DNA of 64,000 bases. Origin: Eremophila alpestris peregrina. Taxonomy: Eukaryota; Chordata; Aves; Passeriformes; Alaudidae. Within the stretch, counting starts at the first letter, position 1. Every line of letters starts with the position of its first letter. This document shows positions 26,801 to 39,429 of this stretch, piece after piece. A program made the position numbers and the translations under genes. The stretch spans positions 10,668,698 to 10,732,697 of the forward strand of contig WMCF01000015.1 of NCBI GenBank assembly GCA_009792885.1. Reading direction: 5' to 3'. The notes under the pieces were generated by a model. It searched no databases and had not been told where the DNA came from. It worked only from the letters and a program-made list of their open reading frames with translations.

Positions 26801-28493
26801 AGAATTCACACTTCAGCTGAAGGAGGTAGAGGCTTAACCCCCTTCTCCTTGACAATGTTCATATCCATTGCTCCATTCTACCAGAAGGAAAGTCCAACAC
26901 ATAAGCCCATGAGCTGTTCTGAATTAGGGTATTTTCCATACCCCTCAGGTATGTCCCACTCAGGTGTAGCTGTTGGCTGATTTTTGGGGTGTCTACCCAA
27001 AGGAATCTCATGATCCCCATGCTCAAACAAGATGCTGCATAGTGAGATCAAAAGTCCATCTAGCACAGAAGCCTGCTTACCATGCTAGCCATGAACTGAT
27101 CCTCTGAGAAAAGTAACACAAAAGGTGTGTAAGTCTTTTCTTTAATACTTTCCCCACTCCAATTACTTTTGACATAATTAAATCAATGTAGTCATTGCCA
27201 CCTTTTAGATCATAGTCAGGGCCATCACTTCTGTGACTCTAGATTTCTTTAAAAAAATTATATAATTTTAAATTATATACCCTACAGAGCTAAGCCATTA
27301 AAATACTAGAAAAGCAGATCCCAAGGGTTCAATGAGCCCCTCTTCAATATGTACATTCTGATACGATCATGTCCATGCTGCAGTGCAAAATGAGTGACAA
27401 ATGGAAGCAAGCAGTAATTATTCCTCTCAATAAAGGAGTAGCTTGAAGTACATTAACAATTACTGAACCATCTAATATTTTACCTACATCAGGTAAATTA
27501 TGAGCAAGGCAAATTACTAGGATGTCTCCTCCATAATCAAGAAGAATATTTGGTGACAGTGTTTATTATTATCAAAACCATCCTCATTGAACAACTGCTC
27601 TACTGACAAATTATATTTATATTGGTATTGATCACACTTATTATTAACCATGACAACAGTAATATTATTAGTATTAATCACAGCTATTCTTATGCATTTG
27701 CATGGTACTTGACAAACACATGCTTAAATACCTTGAACAAGTTTTTTCCTTTAATATCTACCCTAAAAAACTCACAATCAAATTAAGCAAGAGAAAAACC
27801 AAATACAGAGTGATAATTTAGGTAACAGATTGTCTGAGGAACTGCTGGGGAGGGTGGAAAATTAGGAAGAATACCTGAAAGAATTTTGAGATTTAATTGA
27901 GAACTGGAAGAAAAAACACATAAATTAAAACAAACAAACAAATAAACGCTATAGAGGAAAGAGAACAAAGCAAAACAGGAAGAAAAGGGGATAAAAGTGT
28001 CTACATAGGGATATGAAGGTGATCATTTGCCGTGTCAGCTAGCCAGAAGCTAATTTACTGGCACTATCTGTGTAAACACTTAGCCCCTGCAAATGGTGGG
28101 TACTTTTAGTTTATTCATTCATCCCCTGGTGCATTCACTATAGGCTGAACACACAGACATACAAGATGTTGACCTGCAGCAACTTGTAATTGCTGATTAG
28201 CTGCCCTATATCTTGCATGTATGTGTCTTTCAGGTGCCCTAGATGACCCTTTGTGCTGCTGATAACCCTGCATGATACAGCATGAACTGTGTGGCCATAC
28301 CCGCTGGGTAATCAATTCAGTAAGTTAACATGTGGCTAAGATTACATCTACAGATTTATCCACTGTGGATGGGTTAAATCGTTTATAGAAGCAAAGAACA
28401 AACAGAGCAGTTGTACAAATAAAACATTTGTTTTCCTCAGTTAGGCACAGGTTTTAAAATATACTTCCTCTGCAATTTTATATTCCCACCCTA
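20827..28493. other. Unique A+T-rich non-coding stretch
   Basis: 7.7 kb without a recognisable repeat or gene, except an exon-like block at 25624-25702. AGATCAAAAGTCCATCTAGC near 27043 faintly recalls an old CR1-type 3' end but is too short to call. Confidence 0.5.
25624..25702 (-). other. Exon-like block, 79 bp (candidate exon X2)
   Basis: On the minus strand the acceptor ATTTATTTTTATGTAG is followed by 79 bp, then by AACAGAG and GTAAGTTAATG, an almost perfect 5' splice site. One frame is open throughout and reads VIRKSFNCTPAVWTWEPR then VEVFFNNR. It starts at a codon boundary and ends one base into the next codon. G+C is near 49% with two CpGs, well above the surrounding sequence. The peptide has one N-glycosylation sequon (NCT). 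I do not recognise the family. It could be an internal exon of a minus-strand gene, an exon of a non-coding RNA, or chance. Confidence 0.35.
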
Positions 28494-28965
28494 TAGAATT
28501 ACAAAACCATAAAGTATGCTCTATTGGAAGGGATTCCTTGAGACCATCCCACTCCTGCTCAAAGCAAGGCAAATTAGGCAGGTGGCTAAGGGCCATATTC
28601 ATATCTCCATAGACGGAGAATCCACAACCCCTCTGCATAGCCTGCTCCAGTATTTGACCATTCTTGCAATAAAAGAATTCTTCTAATTCTTCTAATAATA
28701 TTTTTCAGAATTCCAACTTGTGTCCTGTGCCCCTACTGTACATCTCTGAGAAGAGTTTGCCCCATACTTTCTGTTCCCTGCTATGAGGAAGTTATAGGGA
28801 ACAGCAAGGTCTCCTCATGACTTGTTCTTCTCAAAGCTGAATAGATCCAGCCCTCACAGTCCCTCCTTGTACTCTGAGCGCTGAAGTCCCCTCTCTGGCT
28901 TGACCTCAGGATGTCAATGTCTTTCTTGTACTGGAAAGCTCAAAACTGGAATGATATGTAGTGTC
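28494..28965 (-). mobile_element. CR1 3'-end fragment
   Basis: The 3' terminus is at the left (ATAGAATTACAAAACCATAA, GGAAGGGATTCCTTGAGACC) and the UTR and ORF2-end sequence runs right (CTCAAAGCTGAATAGATCCA). It is strongly diverged, hence old. Confidence 0.8.
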
Positions 28966-29401
28966 AAGAAAACCAAAAGTATATTACCTCATCTTGCACA
29001 TGACCAAAACTCTCAGGCCTCTCTGAGTCATCTCTCATTTGCTCTACTCACAAGACTCAAGATTCAGGTGTAATTTCTTGCAGATTCTTGAACTGGAAAT
29101 GGCAAATAACTGGAAGTGACATTGGAAAGCAACTATTTTTCCAATCTGGTTGTAGAAATACAGACCAGAAAGTATGAGTTTGAATCAGTAGACTTCCATG
29201 GCACAAATGAAGGCACGATTTTATCCACAGGTGCAGATATATCCATGGATATTGATGACTTTGTGCTATGTACTCGTTAACATGACCTAGACCATGGGCT
29301 TTGGAAGAAAATGGTTAAACAGCCAAACTTTGTGTAAGGAGATACTTGATTTTAAGAGGCATAGAGAGACATGGAAAATATTTCAGGTGCAATGCACAGC
29401 T
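28966..29401. other. Short unique spacer
   Basis: Nothing recognised between the two minus-strand CR1 copies. Confidence 0.5.
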
Positions 29402-30200
29402 ATAGAAGCATAGAATAGTTTTGTTTGGAAGGGACATTTAAAATCTCATTTCATTCATCTAGACTAACACCCCTGCAATAAGCAGGGACAACTTCAGCTG
29501 GATCAGGTTGCTCAGAGCTCCATTCAACCTGACCTTGAATGTTTCCAGGGATGGGACATCTATCACATCTCTGGGCAATTTGTTCCAGTGTCTCACCACT
29601 CTCACCCTAAAAAAAATTGATTCCTTACTTCCTAGTCCAAATCTACTCTCATTTCCTTTAAAACCATTACCATTTGTCATATTGCTGCAGACCCTGATGA
29701 AAGGCTTGTCCCCATCTTTCTAATAAGCACCCTCCATGTACTGATAGGCCACAAAAATGCCTTCTCAAAGCCTTCTCTTCTCCAGGCTGAACAACCCCAA
29801 GTGTCTTAACCTGGTCTCATTGTAGAGCTGTTCAGACCGTTTCTGTGGCCCTCCTTTGGACTCTCTCCAACAGGTCGATGTGCTGGGGACCCCAGAGCTG
29901 GATGCAGCACTCCAAGTTGGGTCTCAACAGAGTGGGGTAGAGAGCCAGAAGCACCTCCCTTGACATGCTGACCATGCTTCTTTCTATGTGGCCCGGGACT
30001 TGATTGGCTTTTTGGATTGCAAAAACACCTTGCTAGCTCATGCCCAGTTTTTCATCCACCGGTATCACCAAAACCTCAGCAGGGCTTCTCTCAGTCCATT
30101 CATCCCTAAAACTGTACTGATGCCAGTGTTTGGTTTACTCAGGTGCACAATTTCTCAAGCTTGTCCAGGTCTCATTTGGTTCCCAGGTTCTACATGCAGG
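29402..30200 (-). mobile_element. CR1 3' fragment, about 0.8 kb
   Basis: The 3' end AGAAGCATAGAATAGTTTTG is at the left. It is followed by GTTGCTCAGAGCTCCATTCA, TCTTCTCCAGGCTGAACAAC and CCCAGAGCTGGATGCAGCAC, all standard CR1 3' UTR or late ORF2 blocks in reverse. The right end near TCCAGGTCTCATTTGG is the truncated 5' side. Confidence 0.92.
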
Positions 30201-33200
30201 CAAATATGTCAAAAAATACAAATTCAAACTTAGACATTTTAGAAACCAAATACTCATTTCAGAAGCTACTCTGAACTCCAGAAGCTGTAAGCTTTTATAT
30301 ATTTTTAAGGCCACCCAGCCCTGAAACTATAAAGATCAATAGATCTTGACTGAGTTATAAATTCACAAAGGTTGTGCACTTATGAGCCACATAGTTCTTC
30401 TATGAGGAGTTAGCATGAGCTATTGCAAATCCTGAACCAACAGTATAGTGGAAATAACAATAAATGTTCTTCCAGCACAAGTTTTTTCCTTTTTCATTGA
30501 TGTGCATTTATTGTAAAAACTTTTGAAGGTCTCCAGTGAGAAACTAATATTGTTACCCTTATGCCCATCAATTCTCTGTAGTATATCTACACTATTCAAC
30601 ATTTTTAACTCTCACCCAGTAATTTTGCCTAAACTGTGACAGTGTCATAGCTGCCCATTCCAAATAGTCATAGGAAAGCATATGAATTCCTTTATCAAAG
30701 AATAACAGTTCCTAGAGTGATCTATATGTCACAAAACAGGCAAAAAATATGGTGTAGTCCTTATACCTCCCAAGCGTCCAAATACTAAATTGGTTATAAC
30801 ACCTTCTGGCCCAGCACGAGTGAGACACTATTTACTAAGCCAACAACAGATAAAAGCACATGCTCATGTTCTCAGTTCCAAGCCTGACTGTGAGTAAAAA
30901 TGTGAAAGACTCAGTCATTCATCCACCTACTAAGATTAAATCACTGGATGAAATATCACTGTTATTTATTTCTGTAGTGCCCAAGCTTTCATTACAGCCA
31001 GTGAAAAGAGAGCTCCCAGAGCTCAGCCTAAAGAAGACCTGTTCATCCTCCCAGATGAAAAGCTATTTCAGCTGTGCTACCTGTATTAATTAGATTCCCC
31101 TTAACTGTAAAATATAAAGCTCACATATAGATATCTGCACTGCAGAGACCTTATAGTCAGGAGTCTGAACTTGGAACTGAGCCCTAATTTTTTTCTTCTC
31201 TCATTAATTTTTTCTAACAAGAACCAAACTCCAATTTGTTGGTGCTTTCCTACATAAAAATGTTACCATGTGGAATCCAGTTGACATTTAAGCAATAGAT
31301 CAGAGTTGTATTCACCTCAATTTTAAGTTCATGCTACTTAGATGTCAACAGATGAGAGATTCACTGTAGGCTCTCTAAGTACTCTTTTAGCAACATTCCT
31401 TTGACCTGTTTTAGAGAGACATTTTAGGATGAGAATAATTACTTCTTTACATTATTTGTAAGGGAGTTTAGGATAAATAGCTCAAACCTGACCACCTATA
31501 GCCTGTCAATGGCAAATATCAAATGGCACAAACACGCTGTAAATATTTCCTCTGTTCCCTGAGAAGAAATGAAGCTCTGAGAGCAAGATCACATATTGAA
31601 CGGATGTCTTCAATTTACAGCCTGCAAAAGAGCTAATTGTGGTGTCATTGTCGGGTTCATAGCTGAACATAGCTAATCTGCAGCTTCCTGAGGGTTTAAC
31701 AGAGGAGAAAAGTCTGGATTTTCCTACTAGGGCTTCAGCATAAACCAAGCAGAGCAGCACTGTGAAATATTGAATAAGATATGGTTAGACATGTTTTGTG
31801 TCCTTGATAAGAGCTTTCACTCACAGTCCTTTAGTTCAGTAGCCAAGCAATTTGAAGCTAAACCCCTTAATTTTCAAGTTTTGGAGCATAAGACTAACTA
31901 GGAAAGGGCAATACTCTCCTGCATAAGAAAAAAAAGCTAGAGAAGAGAGCACAGCAAACAGATCTTAATGCAGGCAACTCAGCACCCTGGAGCTCTTGAG
32001 GAGGCTGACAGAAGCTTTCTCAAAGTGTCCTTTGTAAGAGCTGTCACCTTGTCTGTTGTCAGCTCTGAGCATCATGTAACTGCATGTGCTACTCCTGGTT
32101 GGGGGGAAATGTGCCAACTGAAAACATCATTGCTTCCAAGTCTCACATCTGCTTTATTTCAGAAAATCACAGAGGAAAAGGTCTCCTTGAAAGATGCAGT
32201 GTAGAGAGAAAGGCAAGTGCCAGGCAGGCATAGTTCCATCAGGGAGCGGCCAGAAAGATAAAATCTGGAAAACTGATAAGGGACTTAGCTAGAAGTGCAA
32301 AAGCTGCTGGACCCTGCTTTCGGCTATGCCTGCATTGCAGTGGGCACAGTTGATAACAGGCATCAAAGGCAAACTTCACAGCATCCTGACTCTGTTCCTG
32401 GGCCAAGTCCCAAATGTGGATCACAGCAAAGCCTGGAGGCAATTTTGGCAACATGAAAATTATCCCAACGGACTGCCACCAGCTGAGTGTTGCCAGCCTA
32501 TAGAGTAGCATGCCTGCTACTTTTTCTCCATCTTTGATGTGCACCTTCTGCTGAGCACTTCAGGCTTACCCAGCAGTGTCTGGGTGGCAGACAGGGTTTT
32601 GGTAGGGAAGCAAAACGGATGAAGCATGATAGAAAAGCCACCACAATTCACCATGCGTGGTGGACAGTCATGGCACGAAATGCACATTTAATGCTTTTTA
32701 CTTAAAAAGTGCAGCAAGTGCATTCCCACTACACATGTGATCAAATTGTTTTTGCCATGTTTATGTCTTTGAAGTCTCTCTCTTTTATGTCTTTGATTCT
32801 TGTTACAGGGTGAGCCTGTCCAATATAATGTGTTTCAATACTTAATGCAGTGTGAGAAGCAGGAAAAAAAATTGGACTAGGAATATATCTTTGGGAAGAA
32901 AATGTGGAGATCTGTGAATAATTGTTGTTCTTCAACCCACTTCTTACGCCTCCCCTTCAGCTGTTGAGTTGCTTGTTGTTTAACAAAACAGCAACCCTTC
33001 TGGGACCTGAAATGGTGTCAATGGGCATAGATTAGTAAAATGTTTTCTTTCATAAAGAAAAAGAAAAATAACTCCCCCTGATATTCTACTGTAGAAACTT
33101 AATGAAAACAGGCATACTTTTTCCTCTTCCAATGCACCTTCTTTGACCTTTTGCTTTTGAACAAAAGCAGGATATTAGATCTGAAAGATTCCTGGACCAT

Positions 33201-34372
33201 TGTCTTACAAATATGCAGTCTCCTCAGTAGGTCTGACTTTTGTTCAGGAATGACCCAGTCTTTAACCACATCTTTATGATTTACTCCCTTCTGGAAAAAG
33301 AATAAATAACTGCTTTTGGGAGAAAAGCAAAGCAATCACAAGTGATTGAGACAACTTTCTTTTAAATATATTTAAATTTAAATTTGAAATATTTTTATAA
33401 AAGTATCACATGTATTAGTAGAAGCACATTTCTTAAGGCTGATGTGTTAGATTAATAGGGGATTTCCCAATGTTTTCAAGGAGAAATGGATCTTCTTTTT
33501 ATTTTACCTGAGCAAACTATTCAATCATATGATCCTTTGTATATTTAATCACGCTAATCTGTATTTAGTTATGCCTGTGAACTCAGGTACTAGTGTCAGA
33601 AAAGTATAACTCAAAGTGACTATACATCTCAAGTGAAAGACATGTAATATTGCCCATCTTGTGAGAGGACTATCTGCTCATTTTTAGATTTTTAAAGTAG
33701 AAAAAGGATTGGCTACCACCAACCTTCATTTTTTTAATAACTTGAGATAATAGTCACATGATTTGAAGATAAAGTGGATCACTCTCTTTTGTCAGTATAA
33801 ATCACTGTGACATATAAGTTTTTTCCAAGAGAAAAATTATGCACAAAAAGATCCTTGCCGTAACTTTCTGGGAAATCTAGTTCAAATTCCTTGAGCCTTT
33901 TTCCTTTGTAGTGTTGATCAGCTTGACTGGTATAGAATAGTATCTCTCAAGAATACCCTGTAGGTACTATTTGGCCCACTGACTTTTTACAGGGGGTTTA
34001 AAAGGATATTATAATTAGCAGATGAAATTCTATCTTAATAAATTCAAAATTATGCCTGTGGGAGAAAATCAATCTTAAACTGCATGAAGCATGATGAGTT
34101 CTGAACTAGTTAATTACCACTGAGGAAAAAAACATCTCTGCACTACAACAGATAATCTAAGAAAATTACCCATAGCTATCACACAGGAAAGCAAAATTAT
34201 AAAAATTATTAAGAAAGGAAGAGATAACACATCAGACAAAAATGTAATTTCACCATTCATTTCTGTGATGCACTTGTAACTTGCAAATCATGTGTCTAGT
34301 TCTCACATCTCAAAAAAGAATATAATAATTCTAGAAAATTCATGAAGAAAACTGAAAATTTTGTCTGACAGT
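30201..34372. other. Unique A+T-rich non-coding stretch
   Basis: No repeat or gene recognised. The segment at 31930-32560 is richer in G+C, with open frames of up to about 100 codons on both strands, but none resembles a known protein. Confidence 0.5.
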
Positions 34373-34881
34373 TGTGGTGGGTTGCTCTGGTCACCCCTAA
34401 GCACCCACTAGGTCACTCACCACCACCTCCAGCAGGGTGAGGGAGAAAATCTGAGTAGCAAAAGCTGAGATAGCATGGACCAAGATAAAGAAACACACAA
34501 AATAAGAAATCCACCTACAAATGGGTGTTCAGCCATCTTCAGGGAAGCAGAATCTGCACACTTAATGGTTACTTGCAAAAACAAGCTCCTTAGCCATGAA
34601 GTCATTCTTTCCCAAGCTTTTATCTCTGAGCATGATGCCATATGTTTGGAATATCCGTTTGGTCAGCTGTGATCAGCTGTCCTGTCTGTGTCCCTTCACA
34701 GTTTCTTGAACACACCCAGCATCCTCACTGCTGGGATGGGGTGAGAGGCAGAAATAGCCTTGACTGTGCAAGCACTGCCCAGCAGTAGCTAAATCATCCC
34801 TGTGTTAGCAACCCTGTTTAGATCACAAATTCACAGCACTATACATGCTGCTGTGGAGAAAAATTATCACTTGCTCAAACA
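34373..34881 (-). mobile_element. LTR F (ERVL-like), diverged
   Basis: On the plus strand it starts TGTGGTGGGTTGCTC. It shares blocks with LTR G in the same order: CATGATGCCATATG, a GGTCAGCTGTG/GGTCACTTGGG region, and CAGTTTCTTG(A/T)(A/G)CACACCCAG. Orientation is minus, as for LTR G. The right edge is degraded and no target-site duplication is visible. It is probably an old solo LTR. Confidence 0.75.
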
Positions 34882-36621
34882 TAAATAAATTAAAAAAAGA
34901 AAAGGTTGAGTATAAGAAATTATCAAATAAACTAGATCATCAAGTTTTTATGATCAAGAAGATGATTAAAAATAAATAAAAGAGGAATGCTTTCATACAG
35001 TATGTATTTAACAGTATGTATTGAATTAGTTGCCACAAGTTGCTGTGGATTCCAAATTTTGCATCTATTTACAAAACAATTTAAACCATTTAAAAAAAAG
35101 AATAAAAAATAAATACAAATCCAGTAGTAGTTAGGAAATGCAACTGTAACTTGTTCAGGTACAGATTTCCCTATACTAACAGGTATAAGCACAGGCAAAG
35201 GGAATATACATGGGAAGAACTCCCACATATTCATCTCCATATTCATGTATTGTCACAATGGTATCTGATTTTTAATTATTTGGATAAAAGACTCCTCTAA
35301 CTTTTGCATACTGAAGATCTCAGTTTCCTTTAAAAGTGTGAAAAAATAATAATTTGTAAAAAGTAATCCAGAGATGTCTATTGCAATGACCTTTTAAAAA
35401 AGACCTTTCTCACCTGCTTATCCCATTAATCAGCAAACCGACCCAGAGACAAGAGAAAACACATTTATGCCATTCCATGTCTATCTCATTCTTCTTTGTC
35501 TCCCTCCCTTTCTTTGTGAAATATCAGTTTGCTGTCATTTTTATTTTACATAGTCACCTGGAGCGAATAAGAATTATGCTCTTGCAAGAGCCCAGATGGG
35601 AAAGGGCATACGAGTTCCCTGTATATAGAAGGATATGACATTGATGCAGAGGACTGCAAATAGCACTGAAAAATTTGAAGTGAATGAACTGAAAAATGTC
35701 TTGAATTTCTTTCTGATCTGGTGATTTCAGCAGTTACATGTAGCAGGGAAAACATAAAGGTCTTAGTCTCACAGAAGTCAATGCTAATTAATTCATGAAA
35801 GTCCTACGACCTATATTAACCAGGACATCAAACAGTGACTTCTGACCTTAAAATATTTGAAGTTCATGGCCATTTTTTATTTTGATAAATTAAATGATGT
35901 GATTGTTTTGTCTTCCACTCAGTTTCACCATAGATCTGATTACAGCAACAGTTCCTAAATATAGTTAATATATTCCCTTTTGAGTTAATTTTTTGAGTTA
36001 ATTTTTAGCTGCCTGAAGTCCATCTATACTGACCTTGTTACTGATGGCACAGATTGAACCCTGGTTACTAGGACAAGTTTGGGAACTGGCTCGTATCAAG
36101 GCTCTTTGTATAATGCAATCCCCCACAACAAACTGCTCTTTATTCCATACCCAGATTTCTACTGCTCAGTTTGCTGCTTGGAATCCATGGCTGTGGAGAT
36201 TGTTGGCAGAGCTGTCTCTGAAGGAAATCAAGAAGTAAACCAACTCAACAGCACCTACTGAAATCCCATTCCTACCCAGGCTAAGAAGGTCTTACTGATT
36301 TTAATAAAGGAAGTCAACCATCAGATTGTTACTGATCATTTGAGAGATCTTAATAGTACTTACTTATGAACACAAGGTAATTTGTTTAAGCACAGTTTTG
36401 AGTAATAATGACCAAAAAATGCTGCATGTATATTATTTTTTAAACCAATATACTAACTGTGGTTACCAGTCCTGTTCCATGCAAAGGACTGTCCATATCC
36501 CGTAAACAAACGTTATAAAGCACATCTCTTCCAGTAGACTCAGCATACACATCAAAAAATTAATCACTTGATTCAGTTGTCTCCCCTCTCCAGATTAAGC
36601 ACAAAAGATATTATTTGCTCT
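34882..36621. other. Unique A+T-rich non-coding stretch
   Basis: Nothing recognised apart from a small direct duplication (TTTTGAGTTAATT twice, about 35978-36005). Confidence 0.5.
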
Positions 36622-37158
36622 CAGGAGACCCCACCTTCAATGCTGCATTCAGCTCTGGAGTGCTCAGAAAAGGAAAGAAATCAAGTCCAGGAAAAAGGAA
36701 AGAAAATGAGTCCAGAGGAGGGGCACCAGGATGACCAGAGAGATGGAGCAGGTCTCCTACGAAGGCAGGCTGAGAAAGTTGAGTTGGCCAGTATGGAGAA
36801 GGCTCTGTGGGAGGTTAGATCAGACTTCCAGTACCTAAAAGGGGCTTACAAGGGAGCTTGAGAGGGAATTTGGACGAGGGAATATAGTGACAGGGTAAGG
36901 AGGAACTTAAAGAGAGTAGGCTTAGATTGGATATTAGGAGGAAATTGTTTACAGTGAGTGTGGTGGGGCACTGGAACAGGTTGCCCAGAGAACTCATGGA
37001 TACCCCAACCCTGGGAGTGTTCAAGGCCAGGTTGGAAAGGGCTCTGAGCAATCTGAACTAGTAGTGGAAGATGTACCTTGACCATAGCAGGGGGCCTGGA
37101 ACTAGATGACCTTTTAGGTCTCTTCTAACCCAAAACATTCTATGATTCTATGGCATTC
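36622..37158 (+). mobile_element. CR1 3'-end fragment
   Basis: Clear CR1 3' blocks: GCATTCAGCTCTGGAGTGCT, GCACTGGAACAGGTTGCCCA, GGAACTAGATGACCTTTTAG, and a terminal ATTCTATGATTCTATG tandem at 37138-37153. The tandem octamer tail is the CR1 signature. Confidence 0.93.
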
Positions 37159-37456
37159 TAGAAAAACCCATAATTGTTACTTTATCCTCAATACACAAAA
37201 TATCCTCTTTTTTTGTTACTCTTAAGACAGTGCTTTCCTAAAACATTGAATATCTTTTAAAATAAGTTGACACCAAGTGTTTTGATGAGAACACAGTCAT
37301 AATGCAAATATTATATTTTTACTTTATTTTTAGCTCTTCATATATTTAAATATGTTTCACCTCTATTTAGCTTCTATCTAGGCCACTGTAAAGTAAATCT
37401 TACTGAACCTATTCACTCTACCTGATAATTTCCAGTTAATATTAATGCTTTGGCAT

Positions 37457-37520
37457 ATAGAACCACAGAAATAAAGGCCAAAAAGGACCTGTTAGGTCAT
37501 TTAAACTGACTATCTGCATA
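37457..37520 (-). mobile_element. Possible short CR1-type 3' tail
   Basis: ATAGAACCACAGAAATAAAG followed by GACCTGTTAGGTCAT resembles a short, old, reverse-oriented CR1 terminus. It is short and diverged. Confidence 0.4.
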
Positions 37521-37529
37521 TGAGTGGGG

Positions 37530-38659
37530 ATTATATTTCATCTGGTTCTTTTCAAAATCGAACAAAAAGTTTGCATATGACTATGGCACATCTTCAAAAG
37601 TCTTAATGAGGCAATGAAAATATAGCTCATGATGTTTCTCTCTCCCCTGTAGCTGGCAATCCTGACCATCAGATTGTTGCTATGTTGTTCAACATACTGT
37701 CATCATCTTTTGCACAGCTGCAGTGCAACAGGTGGAAAGTATCTATAGCCTCCCACATGACAGGTAGAAACAGCTGATTTTATCCCTCAGGTAGTACAGA
37801 CAAATAAATCTCTTGTTCTCTTGATATTTGTTCTCATTATATATGTTAGTTAGTGAATCAGAATGCTACTGTTTCTGCCACTCCAAAAAGGTGGAGTTTT
37901 AAATAAAGATTAAGAGCTTTGCGTCATCCTCATTTACCTGTGGCTCTTCAGTAGACAAATTTATATTCTTGTATTGTTATTGGGAAATGCAGCAGGTGGC
38001 ATTTGGGGATTGTCCCCGTACTTGGTGTTTAGTGGCACTCTCAGGAAAGCTTTCCCGTTAGAAACCCTGACTTTAAGCTACAATTTGTTCGAGGTGCTGA
38101 CTGTGTGGATTTTTTTTCCAAAGTGCCTCAGAGAAAGTGCACAGGAAGGGGAGTGGAACTCTCAAGGACCATGTCCATAACACTTAGGCAATCCACAGGT
38201 GAACTTGAGGACCCACAACCCTGTCCTGGATCTTGCACAGTGTGTCCTTGCAGTTCTGCACTTTTGCAAAATAGGACGCACACATTAAAACTATTTTTGA
38301 ACTAGGAAAAATAAAGACCTGAAGGTATTTGGTGTCATCCTGACAAGTCAGTGCCTACACTAACATTTTCTCTTCCATTCCTTTCAAGTAGAATTAGCTA
38401 ATTCAGCAAAATTTCAGTTTTGACAGTACAACTGTTTGTATAATGGAAGTTTCTGCTGTCAACCAAAGATCACATCCTTGATGATGATCACTGTGCTGGC
38501 AGATGCTGCTATAACAGACACAAAATAAATTGCATTCACTGTGAAGTGCTTTGACAAGCGTAAATGGTCTGGGCCTAAATGTCTGTATTGCAATTGAAAG
38601 AGTACTTGGGCTTGAAAAGCATTTAAACATTTTCAAAAATATTACCTGGTATCTCATGA
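37530..38659. other. Unique non-coding stretch
   Basis: Nothing recognised. Confidence 0.5.
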
Positions 38660-38664
38660 CAAAG

Positions 38665-39237
38665 TGTTTTGGTTTAATTCCAACTGGCAACTAAGAACCA
38701 CACTACTGTTCACCTACTCTTCATGCATCAAAATGAGAGAGAAAATGAGAAAAGCAAAACTGAGAAAACTCACAGATTAAGATAAAGGCAGTTCTATAGA
38801 TAAAGCAAAGCTTTGTACAAGCAAAACAAGGAATTAATTCGCCACTTTCCATGGGCAGACGTGTTCAACCATCCCCAGGAAAGCAAGGCTCCATCATGTG
38901 TAACAGTGATTTTGGAAGACAAATGCCATCACTCCAAATGTTTCCCCTTTCCTTCTTCTACCCCCAGCTCTATATGCTGAACATGATGCCATATGATCTG
39001 GAATTTCCCTTTGGTCACTTGGGGTTAGCTGTTCTGGGTGTGTCCTCTCCCAGTTTCTTGTGCACACCCAGGTTCCTCACTGCTGAGGTGGGGTGACAAA
39101 GAGAAAAGGCCTTGAGGCTGCTCAGCAGTAATTAAAACATCACTGTGATATTAACATGGTTTTGGTCACAAATCCATGACATAGCTCCATACCAGCTCCT
39201 CTGCGGGCATTTAACTCTATGCCAGCCAAAACCAGCA
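38665..39237 (-). mobile_element. Solo LTR G (ERVL-like)
   Basis: On the plus strand it runs TGTTTTGGTTTAATTCCAAC...GCCAAAACCAGCA. Flanking pentamers CAAAG (38660-38664) and CACAG (39238-39242) match at 4 of 5 bases, consistent with a mutated 5-bp duplication. Shared blocks with LTR F put both in one family. The minus orientation follows my memory of this abundant avian LTR, in which CAGCATATAGAGCTG corresponds to the TATA region. The 81-codon plus open frame inside it is LTR sequence. Confidence 0.8.
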
Positions 39238-39346
39238 CACAGCATAAACAATGAAAAACTTCTAACATTATATTTCCATTTTACTGGCTTGTAAGAATAT
39301 TTAGATTGATTTTTTTTCCCAGCCTTATCTGAACAGGTACTCTTAC

Positions 39347-39426
39347 CTGGGTAAAAAGCCAAGGTTTCATTTTTCTACTGATCCGCAGAACTCGCTGATT
39401 CTGCTGGTGATTTACAGCTGTACAAA
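39347..39426 (-). other. Exon-like block, 80 bp (candidate exon X1)
   Basis: On the minus strand the acceptor GACTACCTTTGTACTTACAG precedes 80 bp ending CCCAG before GTAAGAGTACC, a strong 5' splice site. Only one frame is open: two bases complete a codon from an earlier exon, then CTAVNHQQNQRVLRISRK and MKPWLFTQ, ending exactly at a codon boundary. That phase fits the block at 25624-25702 without a stop. It contains two CpGs. The family is not recognised. It lies about 110 bp outside LTR G and is not part of it. Confidence 0.33.
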
Positions 39427-39429
39427 CTG

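Noticed and set aside
27071..27095. 23-bp micro-exon with good splice motifs on the minus strand
   Set aside because: It lies in a stretch resembling an old repeat tail, and splice motifs of this quality recur by chance.
29988..30233. 81-codon open frame that looks protein-like
   Set aside because: It is antisense CR1 sequence.
31930..32560. G+C-richer patch with several 60-100 codon frames
   Set aside because: Frames overlap on both strands, no known domain is visible, and no convincing splice sites with phase continuity were found.
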